Shown one piece after another: positions 9,601 to 16,667 of a DNA stretch of 64,000 nt (positions are counted from its first letter, which is position 1; every line of letters starts with the position of its first letter). Source of the stretch: Candidatus Obscuribacterales bacterium (GTDB lineage Bacteria; Cyanobacteriota; Vampirovibrionia; Obscuribacterales; Obscuribacteraceae). Where the stretch lies: contig JAKFVU010000056.1 of the NCBI GenBank assembly GCA_021732025.1, forward strand, positions 1 to 64,000, written 5' to 3'. A program made the position numbers and the translations under genes. Below the pieces are notes generated by a model. That model was given only the letters and a program-made list of their open reading frames with translations. It did not search any database and was not told where the DNA came from.

Positions 9601-10719
9601 AGCCGAAGTATTGGTGCCACCACCGTACTGACCGGGAGGGCTAGGGAAGGAATTCGGTTGGTTGCCCCCTACATTGGTAGAGGAATCATTTGAAAAATGT
9701 TGTCTATAACGCTCAGAGTAATCAATGTCACCACCAAGCGAACTTACATTTGGCTCAATGAAAGAAGTGCTCGCTGGTGCCGCCGCAGTTGGTGCGGCTG
9801 GAGGAACAAACAGATCAATCGGCTTAGCTGGAGGCACATCTTCTTGGGCAACTTGGACCAAACTATCAAGCACTGCTCTTGCTGCTTGCTGTATGTCTTC
9901 GCTCTTTAGCTGCTTAGGACCCGCACTCCAATAAACCATGGCACCATCAAAATATGGCATCATTTCAAGCATCGGCATGTAATTAGCCGGTGCTGAATTA
10001 AAGGTAAGCAACTTATCTGCTGGAATTATATGAGCAGTAATTGTTTCAAAACTTCCACGCACCACAAGAGTCCAATACCTTGTAGAGATGCGACCGCTAA
10101 AAACAGATATATACTGAGCACCCGAATGCCAATTACCAACATTTTCACGGTTGATACTGGGGCGAATCCAAGTTAACTCTAAATCTGAGGCAGAGGCTAC
10201 TTGATTGAAGTCATAGGCAAGGTTCTGAAACTGGTCGAACATGCGATCGACTATGCCAATCATCGACTCGTGCTGCGCATTTGTGCGAGCCCGCTCTGCC
10301 GCTTCCATAGCGACACGATTGGCCGGCGAAGGAATGGCCGTATTCTGCCCAGGAGTGGGCTTGTTGCCGCCCATTAGGCGCGCTTTCCAAACACCGGACA
10401 ATTGGTCATCCAAACTGGCTGATTTCTCAGGTATCTTGAGAAATTCGGGCCCAGAAGCTCTAGCCTGCTCTTCACGGGCCACCTGATCGGCCGACGCCTG
10501 TTCGGCGGCACGAAAAATTTCGGCCTCTAACAGCTCCTCAGGCGACATGCGCGGTTTGACTGAAGTCTCACCAGTATCCTGTAGTGCTCTGGCGGCTTCC
10601 GCCGTCATTGCTTTTAGCTTTGTCCTCGTGGCGCGGGGCTTTGAACGGGGTTTCTCATCATCGCCGTCATTCGACTTTGATGACCCCTTGCCACCCTTAC
10701 CCTTGGAATTCGGCCACAT
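6694..10719 (-). CDS. Giant low-complexity acidic protein, unknown function
   Basis: 1341 aa, not recognised. A basic Lys/Gly/Ser N-terminus (1-40) and a helical part with Ala/Glu stretches lead to one compact domain at about 145-292 (mixed alpha/beta, several Trp and Tyr). Next come about 550 residues rich in Pro/Ser/Asn and then a strongly acidic Glu/Asp/Ser segment (roughly 860-1240). The last 70 or so residues form a charged helix, probably a coiled coil. There is no signal peptide or TM segment, so it should be cytoplasmic. A good ribosome site (GGAGG, 10 nt) precedes the ATG. The layout suggests a long flexible linker between two small folded ends. Many internal DNA repeats explain the numerous overlapping ORFs, which are artefacts. 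Confidence 0.85.
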   Translation of the reverse strand: MWPNSKGKGGKGSSKSNDGDDEKPRSKPRATRTKLKAMTAEAARALQDTGETSVKPRMSPEELLEAEIFRAAEQASADQVAREEQARASGPEFLKIPEKSASLDDQLSGVWKARLMGGNKPTPGQNTAIPSPANRVAMEAAERARTNAQHESMIGIVDRMFDQFQNLAYDFNQVASASDLELTWIRPSINRENVGNWHSGAQYISVFSGRISTRYWTLVVRGSFETITAHIIPADKLLTFNSAPANYMPMLEMMPYFDGAMVYWSAGPKQLKSEDIQQAARAVLDSLVQVAQEDVPPAKPIDLFVPPAAPTAAAPASTSFIEPNVSSLGGDIDYSERYRQHFSNDSSTNVGGNQPNSFPSPPGQYGGGTNTSASNSSVSNSSVNSFRQFPPSQPFNQASSQPLNQVNSQSSDDDWKPVVRSVRGAAGPQPLQPRPFQNVQSEPTSPATSSSVSNSSISSASSPPSFSPAPPPSPSPSPSFPSSPSVPSTPSFAAPPGRGQNSSTDDGWRGVDVKGPGKPSTGGTSPAFKPAFPQLPTAPAVNSDSFAGGNSQSFSGQRPSGDDWNFVPVEKEQKWPEPKSTGAPPAVNFPSNLFADMPASLGFPASAASNSNNLLEPPKVESPPAAEPSSNNFAKPAGNYPFSRPFSAKSAVKPAAAAGATPEPPVAPASTSTPAPTPTSAPAPTPTSAPVARSNPEFVPGPAPSPPASTFTPVKASTVQPHTSNSTSTSNAAEAAQDSDDNPFFTPLTPSSSSASSATYSALTQQVSQTPGADTAGGVSPWAQAPAAAQGGNKADFNPTASSTQSHMIAPPPAPMPAKEPVVTSFFEPEIADDTDVVEETSVVEETSVVDETSTVEIATTGQFSADRFAFDIANQAVPMPDLNQELSYLQPPAEVEPQGENTEEPADENQVEEPQSEELQSDEIQSLSDQEQQTPDALQESEPEESEPEESELVELAEPEAETEAVTDTASEPELKIDSDPDSEVALGAEVEQDQEQDQDQELELDSDSEPKADSVADQSPEELDSLMDESEDSQPLEELIESRVSEDSDELSESAIQESAAEDAGDFTSDNQEQLEQDDNLPSDDSSEEIADDLDDSDIAESALDESDSDESELDDDELQETAAAEEAKEAEALVDEEQDLDQVQESDLDSDLHSDLHSDADSDQELELDSTELELDRLAEIEEETVESIAELEQELAQTTEELHQSGFNSSEASQADHPWRGPDSSDGTYSDTTTEAGVESGTQFDQYSMPSFTPISTSLGTSAPFVVAANEHSLKSEIDRVITAFDKELELISTKGSDAFARRDLKGAEHMIKLAEMISEYKAGLAKLKDEYDQDLT
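8169..8214 (-). repeat. 18-bp tandem repeat inside the giant acidic protein
   Basis: Two perfect copies of an 18-nt unit (8169-8186 and 8187-8204) plus a partial third encode consecutive copies of the six-residue unit EETSVV. Being a multiple of three, it changes length without shifting the frame. Confidence 0.8.
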
Positions 10720-10904
10720 TTAATACAAGCCTCCACGGCGCTACATAAAGAACGCTCTACATTCATCTACCCCCGCTCAAAAGAGCCGAAACAGAACACA
10801 CAGGCTGTTGTGCGAGAAATTTGTAAATTAATGAGTCTCGCGCCCAGCAAATTTCAAAATTGTTTGTTAGAACTGGGGGAAGCAAAGCTCAATCGAGCTA
10901 AGAT

Positions 10905-13892
10905 ATGGTTGATGTCACTATAAAGAAAAAGATGTTAAGCGAGACCAACCGCAACGGTTCTCACCTACATGACAATATTGTCGTACGTGGGGCCAGGCAA
11001 CATAACCTAAAGAACATTGACGTAAAGATACCCCGGGGCAAGCTTGTAGTTATTACTGGCGTGAGCGGCTCAGGCAAGTCATCTTTGGCATTCGACACTA
11101 TTTTTGCCGAGGGTCAACGGCGCTATGTAGAATCGCTGTCAGCCTATGCTCGCCAGTTTCTTGGCCAGTTAGACAAACCTGATGTTGATGGTATAGACGG
11201 GCTTTCACCGGCAATATCCATTGACCAAAAATCCACCAGCCACAATCCACGTTCGACAGTTGGAACCGTTACCGAAATTTACGATTACTTGCGCTTGCTT
11301 TTCGCACGCACGGGTACACCACACTGCCCACAATGCGATCGTCTGATCAATCCACAGACAATCGATCAAATTGTTGACCAAGTTTTGGAAATGGCAGACG
11401 GCACGAGAATCCAGATTCTGGCCCCTCTGGTATCAGGCAAGAAAGGCGAGTATCAATCGTTATTTACAGAGCTGCGTAAAGAAGGTTTTGTCAGAGTAAG
11501 AGTTGACGGCGACGTGCTCGAACTTGAAGACGAAATCAAACTAGACAAAAACAAGAAACACTCAATCGATTTGGTCGTCGATCGTTTAGTTATCAAAAAA
11601 GGCATCCAATCAAGACTAGCTGACAGTCTCTCTCTAGCATTGAAGTGGGGCAAATCGAACGTTCTAGTTGATATTGTCGGTGGTGCTAAGTCTGAGGCAA
11701 AAGAAACTAGCAAATCAGAAAGTAAAAAAGATGCTAGCCCGGACACTTCAAGTAAAGAGATGTTGTTTTCTGAAAACTTTGCCTGCGGCGCTTGCGGCAT
11801 CAGTTTTGCCGAAATCTCACCACGTATTTTTTCTTTCAACAGCCCCTATGGCGCCTGCGACTCATGTCACGGTCTAGGCTGCAGCTTTGAAGTCGACCCA
11901 GCGCTAGTGGTTCCAGACGGCAAGAAGAGTCTGAAAGAAGGTGCTGTTTACCCTTGGTCTAAGACGAACAATCCTTATTACGATCAGATCTTAGCCTCAG
12001 TAGCAAAACACTATAAATTTTCTATCGATACCCCCTTCGATAAGCTAACAAAAGCGCAACAGGGGATCGTCCTCTATGGCTCCGGTGTAGACCGCATCAA
12101 GCTTGGCCACGACTCATTTGATGGACGTGAATTTTGGGAATACAAAAAGCCATTCGAAGGCATCATCAACAATCTCAAACGTCGGCATGAAGAGTCAAAC
12201 TCTGACAGAACACGGGCTGACATAGAAAACTACATGACTCAGATGACCTGTGCCGCCTGCAACGGTGCGCGCTTGAAGCCTGAGAGCTTGTCAGTCAAAG
12301 TTGGCTCACTGTCTATCGCCACCATCAGCAATCTCTCAGTAGAAAAGGCTATGGCCTTTTTCGCAAGTTTGCCAGATAAGCTATCTGTACGTCACAAAAC
12401 CATTGCCCATCAGGTTTTAATCGAAATCAATGCACGCCTCACCTTCCTCAATGATGTCGGTCTTTCTTATCTGACTCTAGATAGACAGGCCGGTACGCTC
12501 TCAGGAGGAGAGGCCCAACGTATCCGACTGGCCACACAAATAGGCTCAGGACTATCAGGCGTGCTCTATGTTTTGGACGAACCGTCAATCGGTTTGCACC
12601 AACGGGATAATTCAAGGCTGATCGATACGCTGAAGCGTTTGCGCGATTTAGGCAACACCCTATTGGTAGTCGAGCACGACGAAGACACAATTAGAGAAGC
12701 TGACTGGGTAATTGATATTGGCCCGGGTGCTGGAGTTCACGGTGGCGAGCTAGTAGCTGAAGGGCAACTCCCAGAAATTCTAAATTCGCTGAGATCGTCT
12801 ACTGGTGCTTACCTCAGTGGCCGCAAGAAAATTCACGTACCGAAAAAACGCAGAGCAGGCAACGGTTTAAGTCTGACTATTGAAGGGGCAACACTAAACA
12901 ACCTGCAAGACATCACAGTAGAAATTCCCCTTGGCAAACTTGTGGCGGTGACCGGTGTCAGCGGCTCCGGCAAGTCGACTTTGGTCAATGACCTGCTTTA
13001 TCAACACCTGCGTCACCACTTTGGCCGCACGGTGCCAGCTCCAAAAGGCGTTAAAGCCGTCAAAGGAGTAGATGCCCTAGACAAGGTTATCGACATAGAC
13101 CAGTCGCCAATTGGGCGCACACCACGCTCAAACCCAGCTACATATACTGGTTTGTTTGACATAGTGCGCGAAGTTTTTTCAATGACCACTGAAGCTAAAG
13201 CTCGCGGATATCTGCCAGGCCGCTTCTCCTTCAACGTCAAAGGCGGCCGCTGTGAGGCTTGCCATGGTGAAGGCATGAACGAAATTGAAATGAATTTCCT
13301 GCCCTCAGTCTTTGTCACCTGCGATGTCTGCAAAGGCGCTCGTTATAACCGAGAAACCCTTGAAGTGAAATTCAAAGGAAAATCAATTGGCGAAGTGCTA
13401 GAAATGACAGTTGAAGACGGTTTGCAATTCTTTGAGAACATTCCCAAAGCGCAGGCAAAACTGGCCACACTAATGGAAGTTGGCCTCGACTACGTCAAAC
13501 TAGGACAACCTGCCACCACCTTGTCTGGTGGAGAGGCTCAACGAGTGAAGTTGGCAGAGCAACTAAGTAAGCGCTCAACAGGAAAAACAATTTATATTTT
13601 GGATGAGCCGACCACTGGTTTGTCTTTCCACGATGTCGACAAGCTTTTGCATGTGCTCAATCGACTGGCAGACTCTGGCAACACAGTTTTGATCATCGAA
13701 CATAACCTTGATGTCATCAAACAGGCAGATTGGGTGGTAGATCTTGGCCCTGAGGGCGGAGACAAAGGGGGCAATGTAGTGGCCACCGGCACTCCTGAAA
13801 AAATTGCCAGTCTCAAGCAGTCTTATACAGGCGCCTACTTGAAACATTATCTAGAACCAGCCAAAGAAGCAAAAACTATCTTGGCGAAATAG
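10905..13892 (+). CDS. uvrA: Excinuclease ABC subunit A
   Basis: UvrA is the damage-recognition ATPase of nucleotide excision repair and loads UvrB onto lesions. The 995-aa protein has two ABC modules: the first Walker A is GVSGSGKSS (52-60) and the second GVSGSGKST, with LSGGEAQRI and LSGGEAQRV signatures and the zinc-finger CxxC pairs (CPQC, CAAC, CEAC, CDVC). It is slightly longer than usual because of a Lys/Ser/Glu-rich insert after about residue 255. The upstream 185 nt separate it from the divergent giant protein gene; I could not recognise an SOS box there. A Fur-family gene follows 21 nt downstream. The start could be the ATG at 10932 instead. Confidence 0.97.
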   Translation: MVDVTIKKKMLSETNRNGSHLHDNIVVRGARQHNLKNIDVKIPRGKLVVITGVSGSGKSSLAFDTIFAEGQRRYVESLSAYARQFLGQLDKPDVDGIDGLSPAISIDQKSTSHNPRSTVGTVTEIYDYLRLLFARTGTPHCPQCDRLINPQTIDQIVDQVLEMADGTRIQILAPLVSGKKGEYQSLFTELRKEGFVRVRVDGDVLELEDEIKLDKNKKHSIDLVVDRLVIKKGIQSRLADSLSLALKWGKSNVLVDIVGGAKSEAKETSKSESKKDASPDTSSKEMLFSENFACGACGISFAEISPRIFSFNSPYGACDSCHGLGCSFEVDPALVVPDGKKSLKEGAVYPWSKTNNPYYDQILASVAKHYKFSIDTPFDKLTKAQQGIVLYGSGVDRIKLGHDSFDGREFWEYKKPFEGIINNLKRRHEESNSDRTRADIENYMTQMTCAACNGARLKPESLSVKVGSLSIATISNLSVEKAMAFFASLPDKLSVRHKTIAHQVLIEINARLTFLNDVGLSYLTLDRQAGTLSGGEAQRIRLATQIGSGLSGVLYVLDEPSIGLHQRDNSRLIDTLKRLRDLGNTLLVVEHDEDTIREADWVIDIGPGAGVHGGELVAEGQLPEILNSLRSSTGAYLSGRKKIHVPKKRRAGNGLSLTIEGATLNNLQDITVEIPLGKLVAVTGVSGSGKSTLVNDLLYQHLRHHFGRTVPAPKGVKAVKGVDALDKVIDIDQSPIGRTPRSNPATYTGLFDIVREVFSMTTEAKARGYLPGRFSFNVKGGRCEACHGEGMNEIEMNFLPSVFVTCDVCKGARYNRETLEVKFKGKSIGEVLEMTVEDGLQFFENIPKAQAKLATLMEVGLDYVKLGQPATTLSGGEAQRVKLAEQLSKRSTGKTIYILDEPTTGLSFHDVDKLLHVLNRLADSGNTVLIIEHNLDVIKQADWVVDLGPEGGDKGGNVVATGTPEKIASLKQSYTGAYLKHYLEPAKEAKTILAK

Positions 13893-13913
13893 GCGGATTG
13901 CTAAATAATAGTC

Positions 13914-14474
13914 ATGAGGCACAACCTCAGGGCTGTCACCTTGATGTATGATCGGCGACATATGAATAGCGCTAAAAAAACTTCGGATAGTCTCGACAAA
14001 GATAAAGATGAAGACAAGCTGCCAGCAGGCGAAAGCCTGGGGCCAGATCCGGTCTTTGACAGTTTACGCAAACGCGGGCATCGCATTACCGCTCAGCGCG
14101 AAACCATCTTGCAAATCTTTAGAGAGCAACCCCACGGCGAACATTTATCGGCCGAAGAGTTGCACGCTAAATTACTAGAGCGTGGTTCCAATGTCTCATT
14201 GGCCACGGCCTACCGCACGCTCAAGCTGCTCTCTTCGCTTGGCTTATTGCGCGAACTTGATTTTGCTGAAGGTCACAAACACTATGAGTTGAAGCAAGAT
14301 ACTTTGCCTCACCAGCACATTATTTGCACCGGGTGTAATCTGACATTAGAGTTCGAAGATCATTTCCTTGAAGAAGCAGGCCAGAAAATTGGTTCGCGCT
14401 ACAACTTTGAAGTTATCGATGCCCAATTCAAGATTTTCGGCCTCTGCCCAAACTGCAAACTAAAGAGAAGATGA
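13914..14474 (+). CDS. Fur-family metal-dependent repressor
   Basis: 186 aa. After a charged N-terminal extension of about 45 residues comes the family winged helix (KRGHRITAQRETILQIF; NVSLATAYRTLKLLSSLGLL), then the metal-binding/dimer domain with HQHIICTGC and the C-terminal CPNC. The two CxxC pairs should hold structural zinc. The subtype (Fur, Zur, PerR) cannot be fixed by eye; the directly following FeoA-like gene favours iron. Its stop is one nucleotide before the feoA-like start, so the two are translationally coupled. The N-terminus is uncertain: ATGs at 13944 and 13962 are alternatives. Confidence 0.9.
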   Translation: MRHNLRAVTLMYDRRHMNSAKKTSDSLDKDKDEDKLPAGESLGPDPVFDSLRKRGHRITAQRETILQIFREQPHGEHLSAEELHAKLLERGSNVSLATAYRTLKLLSSLGLLRELDFAEGHKHYELKQDTLPHQHIICTGCNLTLEFEDHFLEEAGQKIGSRYNFEVIDAQFKIFGLCPNCKLKRR

Positions 14475-14475
14475 C

Positions 14476-14703
14476 ATGACACTCGCTGACGCCGTAGAAG
14501 GCAAAACTTTTACCATCAAAAGTACCGAGGGTGAAGAAGTCACCGTTCAAGCAATGCGGTTTGGCATAGCCCAGGGTGCTGTAGTCAACATAGAAAAAAA
14601 TATTCCTGGCGGACCTGTAATCGTCAGCCGCAATCAAATGGAATTGGCAGTGGGTCGACAGTTCGCTCAACAAATCGAAGTAGAGACAATAAAATCAGAG
14701 TAA
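14476..14703 (+). CDS. FeoA-like domain protein
   Basis: 75 aa with the SH3-like FeoA fold: an N-terminal strand region, a Met-Arg-Phe-Gly-Ile-Ala turn (compare MRxxGi), a Gly/Pro loop and the RNQMELAVGRQFAQQI segment typical of the C-terminal strands. FeoA normally assists the ferrous iron transporter FeoB; FeoA-like domains also occur in DtxR regulators. No feoB is next to it, so here it is an orphan, coupled to a Fur-family gene one nucleotide upstream. A role in iron handling or regulation is inferred from that context. Confidence 0.8.
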   Translation: MTLADAVEGKTFTIKSTEGEEVTVQAMRFGIAQGAVVNIEKNIPGGPVIVSRNQMELAVGRQFAQQIEVETIKSE

Positions 14704-14731
14704 ATCAATCGAGCAAGAGGCTCTGAGTGCC

Positions 14732-15109
14732 ATGGATATTCCGTTTAAGGTTGAAGCACTAGAAACAGAAGAGGCCAAAACTGAGTCTGGCAGCCGCGAT
14801 CGATTGATTTGCAGCAATTGTTCTTTTCCTCTGGCAGTAACCTCAGGCGCAACCTCAAAAGTCTGCTGCCCTCGCTGTAATACATGGATGGATATTGATC
14901 CTGCCTGCTTTGGCAGCTGCCTCAAGTGTCACAAGACCCAGCAAAGCCAGCCTTCATCATGTGTTGAGCCTTCATTAGCAAAATTGAAGGAAGAAAACGA
15001 GATTTCTTGTCGTACAGCGGGAAGGAAAAGTCATGGAGATATACTGAAAAAGTTTAGCTTTCTTGTGGAAAAGGCGCGTGATTACCTGATTGGGAAGGTT
15101 TTCCTGTAA
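14732..15109 (+). CDS. Small zinc-ribbon protein, unknown
   Basis: 125 aa. Cys pairs CSNC and CPRC, then a further CLKC, make a zinc ribbon with an extra Cys pair in the N-terminal half. The C-terminal half is basic and helical with no known motif. No signal peptide, so cytoplasmic. It follows the feoA-like gene by 28 nt on the same strand, so it is probably the third gene of the Fur-FeoA unit. I do not recognise a specific family. Confidence 0.7.
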   Translation: MDIPFKVEALETEEAKTESGSRDRLICSNCSFPLAVTSGATSKVCCPRCNTWMDIDPACFGSCLKCHKTQQSQPSSCVEPSLAKLKEENEISCRTAGRKSHGDILKKFSFLVEKARDYLIGKVFL

Positions 15110-15240
15110 TATTGATAGGTAAGGGCCAAGCGTTTTTAGATACATTCAGGTTAAATTGCCCTTCGGCCGACTCAAATACCGCGAGTTAGCACTTCATGCA
15201 AATACCTGTCTGTTCGTTTCTGTGGAACTAGGGAATCACA

Positions 15241-16527
15241 ATGGCAAAAATAAATCCCTGGAAGGTGACAGGGTACAAAGCAGGACAAAACGTGGTTTGC
15301 ACAGTAAAAGGTGCAGACCAAGGTGGCTACGAAGTAGTCATCAAGAAAGATAATTTGCCTGGCTTTATCAAGACCACTGCCTCTCTCAAAATTGGCGATG
15401 AAATCCTTGCCCAATTTGTTTGCGTCCACAAAGATCGGGTTTTGCTTACACCAATTTTCCAGGGCAACCGTGGCGTTCCCGGTGCCTCAGTAGCCGGCGG
15501 CGTTAACTGGCAAGAACACAGCCTAGAGAATCTAGACGAAGCTTACGAGCAAAAGTCTCATGAACAACGCACCTATCGTGGTCTTGACGACACGGCAGAA
15601 GCACAAGCTCAGCAACAAGCCACTAAGGCCTATCAAACTGGAAATCAGGCACAAACCGGTAGTAATCCCTATCAGACCGGCAGCAATCCTTACCAGACTG
15701 GCAGCAACTCGCCGGTGTTGCCACAGCAAGGCAATCAGTCGTATGCACCGCCCTCGCAAGATCAATATTCTGATAATCAACCTGAACAACAGTGGGAAGC
15801 GCCCAATCAGCACACCCCGCAAAAACGTTTTCGCCTAAGGCGTGCTATCGACCTACTGATGCCTCCTCCCGATCAAGAAAGTCTTGAGAGCTTGAAAACA
15901 TTCAAAATCTCAGACTATGACCTTGAATGGCTAATTACTGATGTAGAAGGCGGCATGCGCACCGGTTGCCTCAAAGCCACATCTGAATCAAAAATGTCAC
16001 GTGCGGCCATTCTGCTTTACAACGGCAGAGCTGTTGGCTGCATTTATGGATGCAAGTCGAACCCAGAAGCAAAAGCCACTGAAGAGTCTTTGTCCTTGAC
16101 CCTGACAGATTTGGAAGCACCAGACACAGTGGTGACAATGTACGATCTGCCAGACGAAGCGGCTCTTGCTATGTCGGCACTATTCCTCGGTCTTGCCTTA
16201 GAGAGAGAAGACAATCTGGATAGTCGCTCTTACTTTGATCATGTGATGAATTGGTTTGTCACTAGTGCCAGTACCGCTTGTGTTGTAATCACATTGCCCT
16301 CCAGCAAATCTACTTATTTAGTCTTTGTTGGTAAAGGCCAATTCGGTGGTGCCTTCTTCGTGGAAGAACAACAGTTCACTAAAGATCGCAATGCAATATA
16401 CCAACTGTTTGAAGCCGATCAAGGCGCAGTAGTTGAAGTCAGCTTGCTCAGTCCAGAAGCTATAGCACCAGGTGTTCGCTTCGGCTACAGCTTGACCATG
16501 GCCAGACAAAAGAGACCAAGCTTCTAA
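15241..16527 (+). CDS. Protein with S1/OB-like N-terminus and PATAN-like C-terminal domain
   Basis: 428 aa. Residues about 11-73 read like an S1-type OB fold (GQNVVCTVKGADQGGYEVVI... GFIKTT... IGDEILAQFVCVHKDRVLLT). A Gln/Asn/Pro-rich linker (about 95-195) contains the repeat YQTGSNP. The C-terminal 220 residues include a segment (TGCLKATSESKMSRAAILLY then NGRAVGCIYG) that resembles DUF4388/PATAN domains. Neither identification is more than pattern-based. S1 domains bind RNA; PATAN domains occur in cyanobacterial signalling proteins. It converges on rne across a shared terminator. The ATG has GGGAA a short distance upstream. Confidence 0.75.
   Translation: MAKINPWKVTGYKAGQNVVCTVKGADQGGYEVVIKKDNLPGFIKTTASLKIGDEILAQFVCVHKDRVLLTPIFQGNRGVPGASVAGGVNWQEHSLENLDEAYEQKSHEQRTYRGLDDTAEAQAQQQATKAYQTGNQAQTGSNPYQTGSNPYQTGSNSPVLPQQGNQSYAPPSQDQYSDNQPEQQWEAPNQHTPQKRFRLRRAIDLLMPPPDQESLESLKTFKISDYDLEWLITDVEGGMRTGCLKATSESKMSRAAILLYNGRAVGCIYGCKSNPEAKATEESLSLTLTDLEAPDTVVTMYDLPDEAALAMSALFLGLALEREDNLDSRSYFDHVMNWFVTSASTACVVITLPSSKSTYLVFVGKGQFGGAFFVEEQQFTKDRNAIYQLFEADQGAVVEVSLLSPEAIAPGVRFGYSLTMARQKRPSF
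15655..15708 (+). repeat. 21-bp tandem repeat (YQTGSNP-encoding)
   Basis: Two full 21-nt units (15655-15675 and 15676-15696) and a partial third encode the recurring TGSNPYQ heptapeptide in the linker of the S1-like protein. The copies differ only at synonymous positions, so the protein repeat is conserved more strongly than the DNA. Confidence 0.8.
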
Positions 16528-16571
16528 TAGCTAATTACTATTTTCGACCAATCTATTTATATGCACTAACT

Positions 16572-16603
16572 AAAAAGCCCTCACCGCTAGGTCAGGGCTT
16601 TTT
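16572..16603. terminator. Bidirectional terminator between the S1-like gene and rne
   Basis: A 10-bp perfect stem AAAAAGCCCT (16572-16581) / AGGGCTTTTT (16594-16603) with a 12-nt loop. It ends in a T-run on either strand, so it can stop transcription from both convergent genes. Confidence 0.85.
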
Positions 16604-16622
16604 AAATTAGGACTGTAGCAAG

Positions 16623-16659
16623 AGAGTAAGCCCGGAGTTATAGTCTTCGGGCCTACTCT
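16623..16659 (-). terminator. Second hairpin directly after rne
   Basis: A 12-position stem with one mismatch (16623-16634 with 16648-16659) begins about 8 nt after the rne stop codon. No U-run follows it directly; the bidirectional terminator lies just beyond. It may stabilise the rne 3' end or act as an RNA-processing block. Confidence 0.5.
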
Positions 16660-16667
16660 TGATTTGC

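Noticed and set aside
10720-10904. Possible SOS (LexA) box before uvrA
   Set aside because: I looked for GAAC-N4-GTTC and AGTAC-N4-GT(A/T)C-like boxes and found no convincing match.
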